A stretch of 21,150 nucleotides of DNA from Chloroflexota bacterium. GTDB taxonomy: Bacteria > Chloroflexota > Anaerolineae > Aggregatilineales > Phototrophicaceae. This document shows positions 1 through 7,244 of this stretch, piece by piece (positions within the stretch are counted from its first letter, which is position 1; every line of letters begins with the position of its first letter). Below the pieces are notes generated by a model, which did not search any database, was not told the origin of the DNA, and was given only the letters and a program-made list of their open reading frames with translations. The stretch spans positions 1 to 21,150 of the forward strand of contig QGUR01000035.1 of NCBI GenBank assembly GCA_003242205.1. The letters run 5' to 3'. The position numbers were made by a program, and so were the translations under genes.

Positions 1-1270
1 ATTTTTTTAAGCGAAGGGCCTGTGCCCACCACAGCGCCACGTCAACCGGCTGGGCCAGCAGCGCGATAACCGGCTCGTCACTGGTCGATTGCGGCAGCGC
101 CGCCAGCAACTGGTCGGGATAATAGACAAATCCGACTGCCGGCACGGCTCGCTCGCCGCCGACCAGTTCAATAAGCTCATCGTAGCGGCCGCCTCCGGCA
201 ACGTGGCGCTCTCCGGCAGCGTAAAGCTCGAAAACGATGCCGGTGTAATAGTCCCAGCTTCGTGCGAGGTCAGGCCGGATACGAACGCGCTCTGCCCGGA
301 TGCCGCATGTTGCCAGCAGATCCACGCTTTGACGCCACTCGCTCAGAAGGGTGCGGGCGCGGTCATCGTCGTCGGCGATAAAACGCTCGATGACGCCGAA
401 TGCTTCCTGTGGAGGCGCGTTGATTTCGCCCCAGGCCTCCAGAAAGTCGAGCGCTGCCTCGATCTGCTCGCGACTGGCGGCGCGCTGGCGCTTTTGCAGC
501 AGCCGGCGCACGATGTCGTGCCGCGAGCGCCCGCCCATGGTGATGTTGCGCTGGGTAGCATCGAGCAATGCATCGAGCATTTGCTGGGTGTTTAGGGCTG
601 CGGTGGTTTCATCGGCATGGCCACCTGATCTGTCGTCGGGTTCCTCGCTGCGCCGCAGCATCAGCCGTTCCATTTGTTCCAGAACGTATTGCCGGCCATG
701 CTGCTTTAGCGCCGGAAGGTGATTGAGGAGAAAACGCTCGGCGCGGGAATCGAGCGCGAAGCGGCTCAGCAGTTGGCGCATCAGCCCCACGTGCCCGATA
801 TCCAGCCGCCAGTCCGTGCCTCCCTGCGCTTCGAGGCCGTCGATGGCCATGGCGATGACCTCGACTTCAGCCAGCGGGCCGGGGATGCCGATCATTTCTG
901 CGCCGACGCTGATTCGCGGCGCCTGAAGGGTTTCGCTTCCGGAAGCTTCGAAGAAAATTGGGCCGCTGAACTGCCAGCGCACGACCTCCGTGCCGTCGCC
1001 AGACCGTTTCGCGTATTCCGCCGCCGCCGTTGCCGTGAATTCCGGGCGCAGGGCCAGCTGGCGTCCGTGGCGCTCAAACGTGAATAACTGCGAGATGATC
1101 CGGTCGCCCGCTTTCGTCAGAAACAGGTCCGCCGGTTGTACGATGGACGTTTCGACCAATTCGTAGCCATAGCGCGCCATCGTCCGGTGTAATGAATCGA
1201 CAAGCAGGCGCAGACGGCGTTCAAGCTGGCTTGGGCGAAGTGCGGTGGATTGCACGCAGGGAAGCTCCAT
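1..1270 (-). CDS. HisZ/HisS-like class II synthetase-fold protein, 3' end cut by window
   Basis: The minus frame is open from ATG at 1270 through position 1 (423 codons plus one base), so the C-terminus is missing. Class II aminoacyl-tRNA synthetase motifs of the histidyl family are visible: motif-2-like LRPEFT near residue 85, the histidine-binding segment DLARSWDYYTGIVFE, and AGGGRYDELI just after it. The last visible residues (VIALLAQPVDVALWWAQALR) resemble the start of an HGTP anticodon-binding domain, which favours a HisS-like protein. The divergent motif 2 (PEFT rather than PEGT) and RSWDYYTG rather than RGLDYYTR favour HisZ, the regulatory subunit that partners short HisG in the first step of histidine synthesis. 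The Arg-rich and Asp-rich insertion (about residues 205-300) is longer and more charged than I expect. The ATG has a GAAAGA sequence upstream and a good promoter 28 bp away. Family is secure; HisZ versus HisS is not. Confidence 0.85.
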   Translation of the reverse strand, partial: MELPCVQSTALRPSQLERRLRLLVDSLHRTMARYGYELVETSIVQPADLFLTKAGDRIISQLFTFERHGRQLALRPEFTATAAAEYAKRSGDGTEVVRWQFSGPIFFEASGSETLQAPRISVGAEMIGIPGPLAEVEVIAMAIDGLEAQGGTDWRLDIGHVGLMRQLLSRFALDSRAERFLLNHLPALKQHGRQYVLEQMERLMLRRSEEPDDRSGGHADETTAALNTQQMLDALLDATQRNITMGGRSRHDIVRRLLQKRQRAASREQIEAALDFLEAWGEINAPPQEAFGVIERFIADDDDRARTLLSEWRQSVDLLATCGIRAERVRIRPDLARSWDYYTGIVFELYAAGERHVAGGGRYDELIELVGGERAVPAVGFVYYPDQLLAALPQSTSDEPVIALLAQPVDVALWWAQALRLKK

Positions 1271-1297
1271 TGCGTTGTCTTTCGGGGCAGCGTCATC

Positions 1298-1325
1298 ATG
1301 ATAGCGTGGTTTTCGCTATTGACAA
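1298..1325 (-). promoter_or_regulatory. Likely sigma70-type promoter of the hisZ/hisS-like gene
   Basis: Read on the minus strand, a -35 box TTGTCA (1325-1320) and a -10 box TATCAT (1303-1298) are separated by 16 bp. The predicted start is about 20 nt before the ATG at 1270. Box quality and position fit; no transcript evidence is available. Confidence 0.5.
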
Positions 1326-1361
1326 TGCCAGATACGCGCAGGCTTCCGTCCGGCTCAGGCT

Positions 1362-1382
1362 TTCGTGTAGTCATAAACACAC
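1362..1382. repeat. Short repeat, copy 1 (matches 7213-7233)
   Basis: TTCGTGTAGTCATAAACACA lies in the intergenic gap between the hisZ-like gene and the L,D-transpeptidase gene. It matches a segment at 7213-7233 at about 19 of 21 positions, in the same orientation. Both copies sit upstream of a minus-strand gene. It could be a shared regulatory site or coincidence. The rest of the 1271-1457 gap shows no gene. Confidence 0.3.
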
Positions 1383-1457
1383 ATGACACACGTACTACCT
1401 GATCGTCTGTAACCAACTGCATCGCACGCGCTTGAGCGCTATGTTGGTCATGTCAGC

Positions 1458-2498
1458 TTAACGGTATTCGCCGCTGCTGTAGACGTAGACCGCTGCGCCC
1501 TTGTCGTTGGGGATCGTGAAGTCGAACTCAGTCGATGACCACTGGTAAAGCCAGTGCGCGTCGGTGATTGATAGGTTCACACACCCGTGACTGTGCCGGT
1601 AGCCAAAACCATCATGCCAGTAGGTGCCATGTAGCCCGATCTGGTCATCGTAGTACATTGTCCATGGCACTTCTTCAAGGGAATAGAAGTCTTCCTGTCC
1701 TTCTGCGCCGCTCATGGGCGTGCGGTCATAACGCACATAGATGTTGAAGATGCCTTCATTGGTTGGCCATTCCGGCAGACCCGAAGATATGAGGGTTGCG
1801 AACACAGGGCGTGTGCCTTCGTAGGCCACGAGCACCTGCTCGTACAGGTCAACGCTGATCCACCGCTCGGTATCAACTTCCGCCGGGCGCTCGACCGGCA
1901 TGACTTTGGCGATCAGCCGTTGCTCGACCCATTGATCCGGCCCAACCTGATACCAGGTCCAGCCATTGACCTCGACTTCGGTATAGAGATTGACCCGTGT
2001 GTAGCGGTGAAGCATCACGCCGCCTTCGGGTGGTTCGGCTCCGGGCGTCGGGCTGGGAACGACCGGCACGAGTATCCACGCCATCGGAAAGGGCAGCATT
2101 TCCGGCAGAAACACACCGGAAAAGCGTGATACGACAGCCGGGCTGAGAACTTCGGAGCGCACGTATTCGCCGGGATTGATGCGAGTCCAGCCACCTTCAT
2201 CGCTGCCAGCCGTGACGAAATTGAAACCGGCATCGAGTGTGCGTACCAGATTGCCGTTTGGAGCGTCGAAGATTTCGACTGCGCCGTTCACACGCTGGTA
2301 GTTGCGGTCAAAAATCAGCGCGTCGTCTGGCTGAAGCTGGATTACCGCCGGCGCGGGATAAGCGGCGATGACTTCTGCGGGGACTGCGGCGACTTCAAGG
2401 CAGGCATCTTCTGGGGAGCACGTGTCTTGCGCGTTCAGGCTTATGGGCAGGGCGAGCAAGCAAAGTACAAATAAACTGGTGATGGCCAGACGCGGCAT
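1458..2498 (-). CDS. Secreted L,D-transpeptidase (YkuD domain)
   Basis: This 346-residue protein has a signal peptide at about 1-23 (hydrophobic core ITSLFVLCLLALPISL, then NAQ). The C-terminal YkuD catalytic domain carries the family signature: His290 in GLHGTYWH, then SHGCVN at 303-308 with His304 and catalytic Cys306. The family forms 3-3 (meso-DAP to meso-DAP) peptidoglycan cross-links, or attaches proteins to the wall, outside the membrane. Residues about 50-200 contain two regions with SH3-like character (VNLYTEVEVNGWTWYQVG and a weaker one before it) that may bind the wall. The ATG is preceded by GGAG on the coding strand at a suitable distance. It is divergent to an SH3-repeat secreted protein, suggesting shared control of envelope genes. 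No missing catalytic residue is seen. Confidence 0.93.
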   Translation of the reverse strand: MPRLAITSLFVLCLLALPISLNAQDTCSPEDACLEVAAVPAEVIAAYPAPAVIQLQPDDALIFDRNYQRVNGAVEIFDAPNGNLVRTLDAGFNFVTAGSDEGGWTRINPGEYVRSEVLSPAVVSRFSGVFLPEMLPFPMAWILVPVVPSPTPGAEPPEGGVMLHRYTRVNLYTEVEVNGWTWYQVGPDQWVEQRLIAKVMPVERPAEVDTERWISVDLYEQVLVAYEGTRPVFATLISSGLPEWPTNEGIFNIYVRYDRTPMSGAEGQEDFYSLEEVPWTMYYDDQIGLHGTYWHDGFGYRHSHGCVNLSITDAHWLYQWSSTEFDFTIPNDKGAAVYVYSSGEYR

Positions 2499-2528
2499 GG
2501 GTCAAATCTCCGTCCCCGTATTAACGTA

Positions 2529-2559
2529 CTTATACCATAAGCGCGCGTTCCTGTGTGAA
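2529..2559 (-). promoter_or_regulatory. Possible promoter of the L,D-transpeptidase gene
   Basis: On the minus strand TTCACA (2559-2554) and TATAAG (2534-2529) are separated by 19 bp, about 30 nt before the ATG at 2498. The spacer is longer than ideal, so this is tentative. Confidence 0.35.
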
Positions 2560-2665
2560 CCATGCCGTCTGGCCCGCGTGTTCACAACGGTTAACATGCG
2601 CTTTCCGGCCGTTGCCCGGCCAGCCAATGTGCTGGTAAGTTGCCTGCGTGAAAAATGAACCTGGG

Positions 2666-2678
2666 TATACTTTAAATT
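2666..2678 (+). promoter_or_regulatory. Possible -10 region for the SH3-repeat gene
   Basis: TATACT (2666-2671) runs into an AT-rich stretch (TTTAAATTAT) about 75 nt before the ATG at 2746. The nearest -35-like hexamer, TTGCCT at 2640-2645, is 20 bp away, longer than optimal. It is the most AT-rich spot in an otherwise GC-rich 247-bp divergent intergenic region. Confidence 0.3.
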
Positions 2679-2745
2679 ATGTTGCCGCGCATGAGAGAAG
2701 GCATTTGCATAGCGCAGAGCGGTGACGAATTACGGAAAGGCATTC

Positions 2746-4182
2746 ATGGTGCATAAAGGGAAATTTCTCTCACTACTGCTCGTCGTTTTCTTGATCGTTT
2801 CTGTTGCTGCGCCCGTAGCGGCGGTTGACGTTGGCCAGCAAGGCCAGTTTGCCATTCCGATCATGGTGGTCAACACCAGTTTTCTCAATGTTCGAACGGG
2901 GCCCGGCGCGCAGTACAGCGTGCTGACGACCGTTGTTGGCGGCACTCAACTGCCTGTGCTGGGCGTCGGAACCGATGGCGTCTGGTATCTGGTGGCGACC
3001 TCGGTTGGGAATGGTTGGGTCAACATTGATTACGTCATTCCTCGCGGCGATTTCCGCAACGTGCCATCAATTGATGTTTCTCGAATTTCAGCACCGGATG
3101 TCGTGGCCTATACGCCGCTGTCGATAGGCTTGCATCCCATCGCTGTAGCGGGGCAGGGGGGTGGCGTAGCCTCTTCAGGCACTGTCGAACGCTTCCGCGC
3201 CCAGATCAATGTCGAATCGGTCAATCTGCGTACAGCCCCACAGGATGAAGCGAGTGTGATCCGTGTCCTGTTCAAAGATGACGCGGTCGACTACGCAATT
3301 GTGGGGCGTGCCAACGATGAGCGTGGCGTCGAGTGGCTGGCGCTCCATGTCCCCGGAGTTGGTACGGGGTGGGTGGAAACCCCCAAGCTCCGCGTCCGGC
3401 TGTCGGCGCGCTACCGTGACGTGCTGACGGTAGTTGCCGATACCGTGAATCTTTATGCTGACCCCGGCGTGTCGTTGCTGAATGTCGAGCCACTGCGTCA
3501 CGGCGATGAGGTGTTTCTGATCGACATCACACCCGATGGGCAATTTGTGCGGGTTGAACTCGCTACCGGAGAAGTCGGCTGGCTGCCATTCAGCGCTGTA
3601 GTGACTCGCGAGGGGACATCGACGGATGGTCTGGGCCCTGATGACGCCGGGCAGGGCGGTGGAAGCGTCGTTCCGGTGATTCCTGCGCCCGGCCCGCAAC
3701 TGGAAGCGCCGCGCGTTATCGTAAATACCGGCAATCTGAACGTTCGCAGTGGTCCGGGCGCGCACTTCACCAGCGTGGCGGTGGTTCCCGGCGGCACCGA
3801 ACTGACTGTTCTCGGCCTTGCATCCGATGATGTGTGGTATCTGGTTGCAGGGGACTTCGGACAGGGCTGGGTGAACCGCGAATACGTCATTTTCAGAGGC
3901 GTGTTCGACAATGTCCCGGTTATTCCATATGATGTGGCCGCATCTCAGGGGACGGTCGCTGCTCCGGTTGCGATTGTCTCCGCGCCGGTCACGCTTTACG
4001 CTGCGCCGGGTGTTGATTTTGCTCAGGTTGGTGTTCTGTATGGCCCGGCGGAAGTAACGTTGGTGGCGCGCAACGCTGATGCGACGTGGGTTCAGGTTAT
4101 GACGCCTCAGGGTTATGGCTGGCTTATTGCCAATCAGGTCATTTTGCGCGGGGATCTTTCGCTGGTGCCCGTCGTAGTCTGA
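2746..4182 (+). CDS. Secreted protein with five bacterial SH3 repeats
   Basis: This 478-residue protein has a classic signal peptide (residues 1-26; core FLSLLLVVFLIVSVAAPVAA). Five SH3-type repeats follow, at about 38-101, 153-215, 227-285, 323-385 and 405-470. Units 1 and 4 are the most canonical (LNVRTGPGAQYS and LNVRSGPGAHFT, each ending YVI-RG-F-NVP) and look like a duplication. Units 2, 3 and 5 have diverged motifs (VNLRTAP, VNLYADPG, VTLYAAPG). A Gly-rich linker (about 290-322) splits the protein into 3+2 repeats. Bacterial SH3 domains commonly bind peptidoglycan peptides; there is no catalytic domain, so a wall-binding or structural role is inferred. The ATG at 2746 is chosen over an in-frame GTG at 2722 because GGAAAGG lies 6 bp upstream and the signal peptide then starts cleanly. 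A terminator-like hairpin follows. Confidence 0.9.
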   Translation: MVHKGKFLSLLLVVFLIVSVAAPVAAVDVGQQGQFAIPIMVVNTSFLNVRTGPGAQYSVLTTVVGGTQLPVLGVGTDGVWYLVATSVGNGWVNIDYVIPRGDFRNVPSIDVSRISAPDVVAYTPLSIGLHPIAVAGQGGGVASSGTVERFRAQINVESVNLRTAPQDEASVIRVLFKDDAVDYAIVGRANDERGVEWLALHVPGVGTGWVETPKLRVRLSARYRDVLTVVADTVNLYADPGVSLLNVEPLRHGDEVFLIDITPDGQFVRVELATGEVGWLPFSAVVTREGTSTDGLGPDDAGQGGGSVVPVIPAPGPQLEAPRVIVNTGNLNVRSGPGAHFTSVAVVPGGTELTVLGLASDDVWYLVAGDFGQGWVNREYVIFRGVFDNVPVIPYDVAASQGTVAAPVAIVSAPVTLYAAPGVDFAQVGVLYGPAEVTLVARNADATWVQVMTPQGYGWLIANQVILRGDLSLVPVVV

Positions 4183-4208
4183 CGGCGCGAACCGGCATTT
4201 CAACAGAC

Positions 4209-4250
4209 AAACTCCCGTGGTGGCATCATACGCCCGCCCCGCGGGAGTTT
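4209..4250. terminator. Terminator-like hairpin after the SH3-repeat gene
   Basis: AAACTCCCG (4209-4217) pairs perfectly with CGGGAGTTT (4242-4250), 9 bp with a 24-nt loop. The 3' arm ends in TTTT. The large loop makes it a moderate terminator. It lies 27 bp after the stop codon of the SH3 gene. Confidence 0.5.
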
Positions 4251-4356
4251 TGCTGTCTTGTGGAGGACGTAACGGGCATTTCCCGGTATTATACGGGCGT
4301 GGATTCTGACGGCGCTGTAAGGCGCTCTCCGCTTGTAATTTCGATAGAGGAAATCA

Positions 4357-6354
4357 ATGGAACAGCTGGCCAGTAATCTGATGGCACATGCCCGTGGGCT
4401 CGGAGTTGTTGATGACGATAGTGTGCCCACGTCATCACTTCGCAGCCTGAACACATCGCCGCTGCGCGTTGGCCTGTGGCCGCTCGTCAGCGATGAAGCG
4501 CCCGAAATCGCCATGGGATTGATGGCCGTTCTCGGTCTGTTGCTTGAGCGCTGGCCATTCATACTGGTATACAGGCTGTTTGTGCGCGCGGAGGGCGATC
4601 CGGCGGCCTATCGCTGGCAGCTGGCGGATTCGCAGTTCGATGTTGATGACTGGCAGCTCGACTATCTGGACGAAAATGTCGCTATCTGGGGCCGGCTGGT
4701 GGAGTCCGGCTCGACTCTGACACTGACGCTGAATGTGGAGAGCGATCTCAGCCCCGACGATGATGTGCAGACGCTGACGTATATCAGCCCCGACCTTGCT
4801 TCACTGGTCGAGCGGTTACCCGTCATTGCGGGTGAAATTGCGGCCATGCTCGACGCCGGGCCTGTAGGCCCGATCACAGTGGCTGCGGACGACGCTGGCA
4901 TGCAGCCTGAGGCGCTGTCCGATCTGCTGCGCGCCATGTTCCACTGGGAACGCGATCTGTTGTTGCTGCTTTGGAATGCGCTGCCTGAAGACTTTGACGC
5001 CGAGACACGGGTGGCATCGCTGCGGGATATGGCGGCGACTGTGGGCGGGGACTTTGGTGGCTGGGCCTTTGTCTCACTGGCGAGGCGTGCGCTTCGGCCT
5101 GCGACTCGTCCAACGTATGAGTCTGCATTGGCTGGGCGGTGGGCGGACGTCATCGCGCAGTTTCAGGATAGCCCGGCTGCCGTGCTGCTGGCAGCTCAGG
5201 CGCGTTTTGGTGAGGGGCAGGAGGCGGAGGCCGTGCGCGATTTGCAACGCGCGGCGAGCCAATGGCCAGACCGCGTCGATCTGCGTCTCGGCCTTGCGGA
5301 ACTGTATCGTCGCAGTGGAAACGCGCAGGAGATGATCGACACGCTCCAGCAGGCGATTGAGGATGACGTCACCAGCGCGTCGCTCTTTTTTATCTATGGC
5401 GGTCTGCTGGCGTCGTTGCGTCAGAGTGGGCTGGTCATCAACCGGTTTGCGTTGATTGATGCGCGTGACCGCCAGTTAGAGCGCATGGTTGAAGAAGCCG
5501 CCGCTGCTTATGAGGCCGGTCTGGAACTGGAGCCGCAGCGCGCGGACATGCTTCAGCGTCTGGTTTTGATGCTGGTGGATCTGGGCGATGAACGGCTGTG
5601 GCCCTCGTTTGAACGTCTGGTCGAGCTCGATAAAACGGGCGAACAGGTGCGAGGCGTTGTTGAATCCTTCACCTTGCTTGAGGACTTCGCCGAGGGCATT
5701 GATGTACTGGAGGCCGCGGTTGCGGCGCATCCTGATCGGGCCGATCTGCGCGTTAATCTGGCGATGGCGCTTCTGCTGGCCGATGAGCCCGATGCTGCTG
5801 GTGAGCAACTCGAACAGGCGCAGGAACTGACCGATGATTCCCCTCTTATGGCGGAAATCGAGCGGCTTTTCCTGGCTGTTGATGATCCTGAGTTTGAAAT
5901 TCGGTTGGGTGAAATTACGGAGCTTGTGGAGGCGGGTAAGGGCTTGCCGCAGCGCGACATCGCCTATCTTGAAGATGCGATCGACAATGCGCCGCTCTTT
6001 CTTGCGCCGTATCTCCTGCTTGCGCGCGCATTTATCAATCAGAATCAGGCAGATCGCGCGCTTGAAGTGCTTCTGGATGCCCAGCAAAACCTGCCGGATG
6101 AACCAGAGGTGATCGAACTGCTCGCCCGGCTATTATGGGATTCGGGCGAGAAGGATCTGGCGCTGGATTATCTAAACAACGGGCTGGCTGTTCATCCGGA
6201 TGATGTGCCATTGCTGGCGCTTGCTGGCCGTTATTTGTTCGAGCAGGAGCAGGACGCGGAAGCGCGTGCGCTGCTGGCGCGGGCGGAAAGCCTGAACCCA
6301 AGAAATCGGGTGCTGCGAGAAGTGCAGAGCTTCATCGCGCGTCAGCTTGACTGA
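4357..6354 (+). CDS. Large TPR-repeat protein
   Basis: This 665-residue, acidic, Leu/Ala/Asp-rich protein has no signal peptide or membrane segment and is probably cytoplasmic. About the first 235 residues are non-repeat; they include a hydrophobic segment near 50-75 (AMGLMAVLGLLLERWPFILVY) that probably forms a folded core. From about 250 to the end it is helical repeats with the TPR pattern (A-x-x-L-x-x-A at helix ends, P32-like prolines as in WPDR, HPDR, HPDD, NPRN), about 8-10 units, some degenerate. TPR proteins are protein-binding scaffolds; no enzyme motif is seen and no partner can be named. The start ATG is preceded by AGAGG at a 6-bp spacing. The gene is flanked by hairpins on both sides, so it is probably monocistronic. 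Confidence 0.85.
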   Translation: MEQLASNLMAHARGLGVVDDDSVPTSSLRSLNTSPLRVGLWPLVSDEAPEIAMGLMAVLGLLLERWPFILVYRLFVRAEGDPAAYRWQLADSQFDVDDWQLDYLDENVAIWGRLVESGSTLTLTLNVESDLSPDDDVQTLTYISPDLASLVERLPVIAGEIAAMLDAGPVGPITVAADDAGMQPEALSDLLRAMFHWERDLLLLLWNALPEDFDAETRVASLRDMAATVGGDFGGWAFVSLARRALRPATRPTYESALAGRWADVIAQFQDSPAAVLLAAQARFGEGQEAEAVRDLQRAASQWPDRVDLRLGLAELYRRSGNAQEMIDTLQQAIEDDVTSASLFFIYGGLLASLRQSGLVINRFALIDARDRQLERMVEEAAAAYEAGLELEPQRADMLQRLVLMLVDLGDERLWPSFERLVELDKTGEQVRGVVESFTLLEDFAEGIDVLEAAVAAHPDRADLRVNLAMALLLADEPDAAGEQLEQAQELTDDSPLMAEIERLFLAVDDPEFEIRLGEITELVEAGKGLPQRDIAYLEDAIDNAPLFLAPYLLLARAFINQNQADRALEVLLDAQQNLPDEPEVIELLARLLWDSGEKDLALDYLNNGLAVHPDDVPLLALAGRYLFEQEQDAEARALLARAESLNPRNRVLREVQSFIARQLD

Positions 6355-6370
6355 TGATCTGCGGTTGAAT

Positions 6371-6396
6371 GGAAGCTGCATGTGTGTGCAGCTTCC
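6371..6396. terminator. Perfect 10-bp hairpin after the TPR gene
   Basis: GGAAGCTGCA (6371-6380) and TGCAGCTTCC (6387-6396) form a perfect 10-bp stem with a 6-nt TGTGTG loop, 16 bp after the TPR stop codon. The following sequence is only weakly T-rich (CTGTCTTTTG about 15 nt later). It probably separates the convergent TPR and yigZ genes. The rest of the 6355-6560 gap shows no gene. Confidence 0.55.
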
Positions 6397-6560
6397 GGGC
6401 GCTTCTGCCTGTCTTTTGTGTGAGTGTGCTGAGGTGGGGTAGGGAGATGGGGTTTTTCGGAAATTGCTGACGGATGGCTTGGCAACACGATTCCGGCGTT
6501 TGGCTGATCGGACGGCTGTGGTATGAGTGATCGGCGCTTGCCGTTGACGCTGTAGAACGG

Positions 6561-7181
6561 CTAATCGTCAAGGATGACAGGTTCTACCTGACCGGCTGAG
6601 AGGTCTGCCAGCGCGGCGGTGAAAGCCTTAACCGTATCCAGCTTAAAGCGTGCGATAACTGTCACGGTTTCGGTGAATGTCTGATCTTCAATAATGCCTT
6701 CGTGTGCCTCGATCAGTCGTTTGGCCTGCTCGTAAAGCCCGTACGGAAGTTCGATGCCGAGGAGACGGCGTTCAATCTTCAGTTCGCGTGGTGTGTTCTC
6801 CAGGCCTGCACGTGCTGAGTCCGAGTAGGCTCGAACGAGCCCGCCTGTTCCAAGTTTTGTGCCGCCGAAGTAGCGGGTGACGACTACGAGTACGTCGCCA
6901 AGCCCTGTGCCTCTCAGTACAGCCAGAACCGGGGGGCCGGCGGTTCCTGATGGTTCGCCGTCATCGCTCATGCCTTCGATGATGCTGTTTCCGTGACCAA
7001 TCCGAAAGGCATAAACGTGATGTGTGGCATCCGGCATTTCTGCCCGGATGGCGTGTAGCTCGGCTTTGGCTTCTTCAACAGACTGTACCGGAATGACGGT
7101 GCAGATGAAGCGCGAGTTGGCGACCATCAGCTCGGTACGTGTGCGTTGTGCAGGAATGTACTGGTCGTGCTGTGTAGTCAT
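6561..7181 (-). CDS. yigZ: YigZ/IMPACT (UPF0029) family protein
   Basis: This 206-residue protein carries the two family hallmarks: DDGEPSGTAG at 73-82 and VTRYFGGTKLGTGGL at 101-115. A C-terminal ferredoxin-like half (about 135-206, YGLYEQAKRLIEAHEG) matches the DUF1949 region. Bacterial YigZ is related to eukaryotic IMPACT, a GCN2 regulator; the bacterial role is poorly defined and a link to translation or nucleic-acid binding has been proposed. Length matches the family (about 200-210). I chose ATG 7181 over an upstream in-frame ATG at 7232, because homologues begin close to the first beta-strand and the extra 17 residues show no conservation pattern. It lies 63 bp downstream of the ATPase gene on the same strand. 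Confidence 0.92.
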   Translation of the reverse strand: MTTQHDQYIPAQRTRTELMVANSRFICTVIPVQSVEEAKAELHAIRAEMPDATHHVYAFRIGHGNSIIEGMSDDGEPSGTAGPPVLAVLRGTGLGDVLVVVTRYFGGTKLGTGGLVRAYSDSARAGLENTPRELKIERRLLGIELPYGLYEQAKRLIEAHEGIIEDQTFTETVTVIARFKLDTVKAFTAALADLSAGQVEPVILDD

Positions 7182-7212
7182 AACGGCTCTTGAAAGGCTA
7201 CATAGGGTCCAT

Positions 7213-7233
7213 ATTCGCGTAGTCATGAACACA
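7213..7233. repeat. Short repeat, copy 2 (matches 1362-1382)
   Basis: TTCGCGTAGTCATGAACACA matches the segment at 1362-1382 at about 19 of 21 positions. A shorter match (GTGTAGTCATAA) recurs at 7173-7184, over the yigZ start codon. Function unknown; it may be chance. Confidence 0.3.
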
Positions 7234-7244
7234 ACACACAGAAA

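Noticed and set aside
89..595. 168-codon plus-strand frame at the window start
   Set aside because: The minus strand here encodes clear histidyl-synthetase motifs; the plus frame is its shadow.
1117..1422. 101-codon minus-strand frame upstream of and overlapping the hisZ-like gene
   Set aside because: It is in a different frame from the synthetase motifs, overlaps that gene extensively and has no recognisable features.
2722..2745. GTG start for the five-SH3 protein
   Set aside because: It adds eight residues ahead of the signal peptide; ATG 2746 has GGAAAGG at ideal spacing.
3175..4203. 342-codon open frame on the minus strand
   Set aside because: It is antisense to the SH3-repeat gene and has Asn/Arg/His-rich shadow composition.
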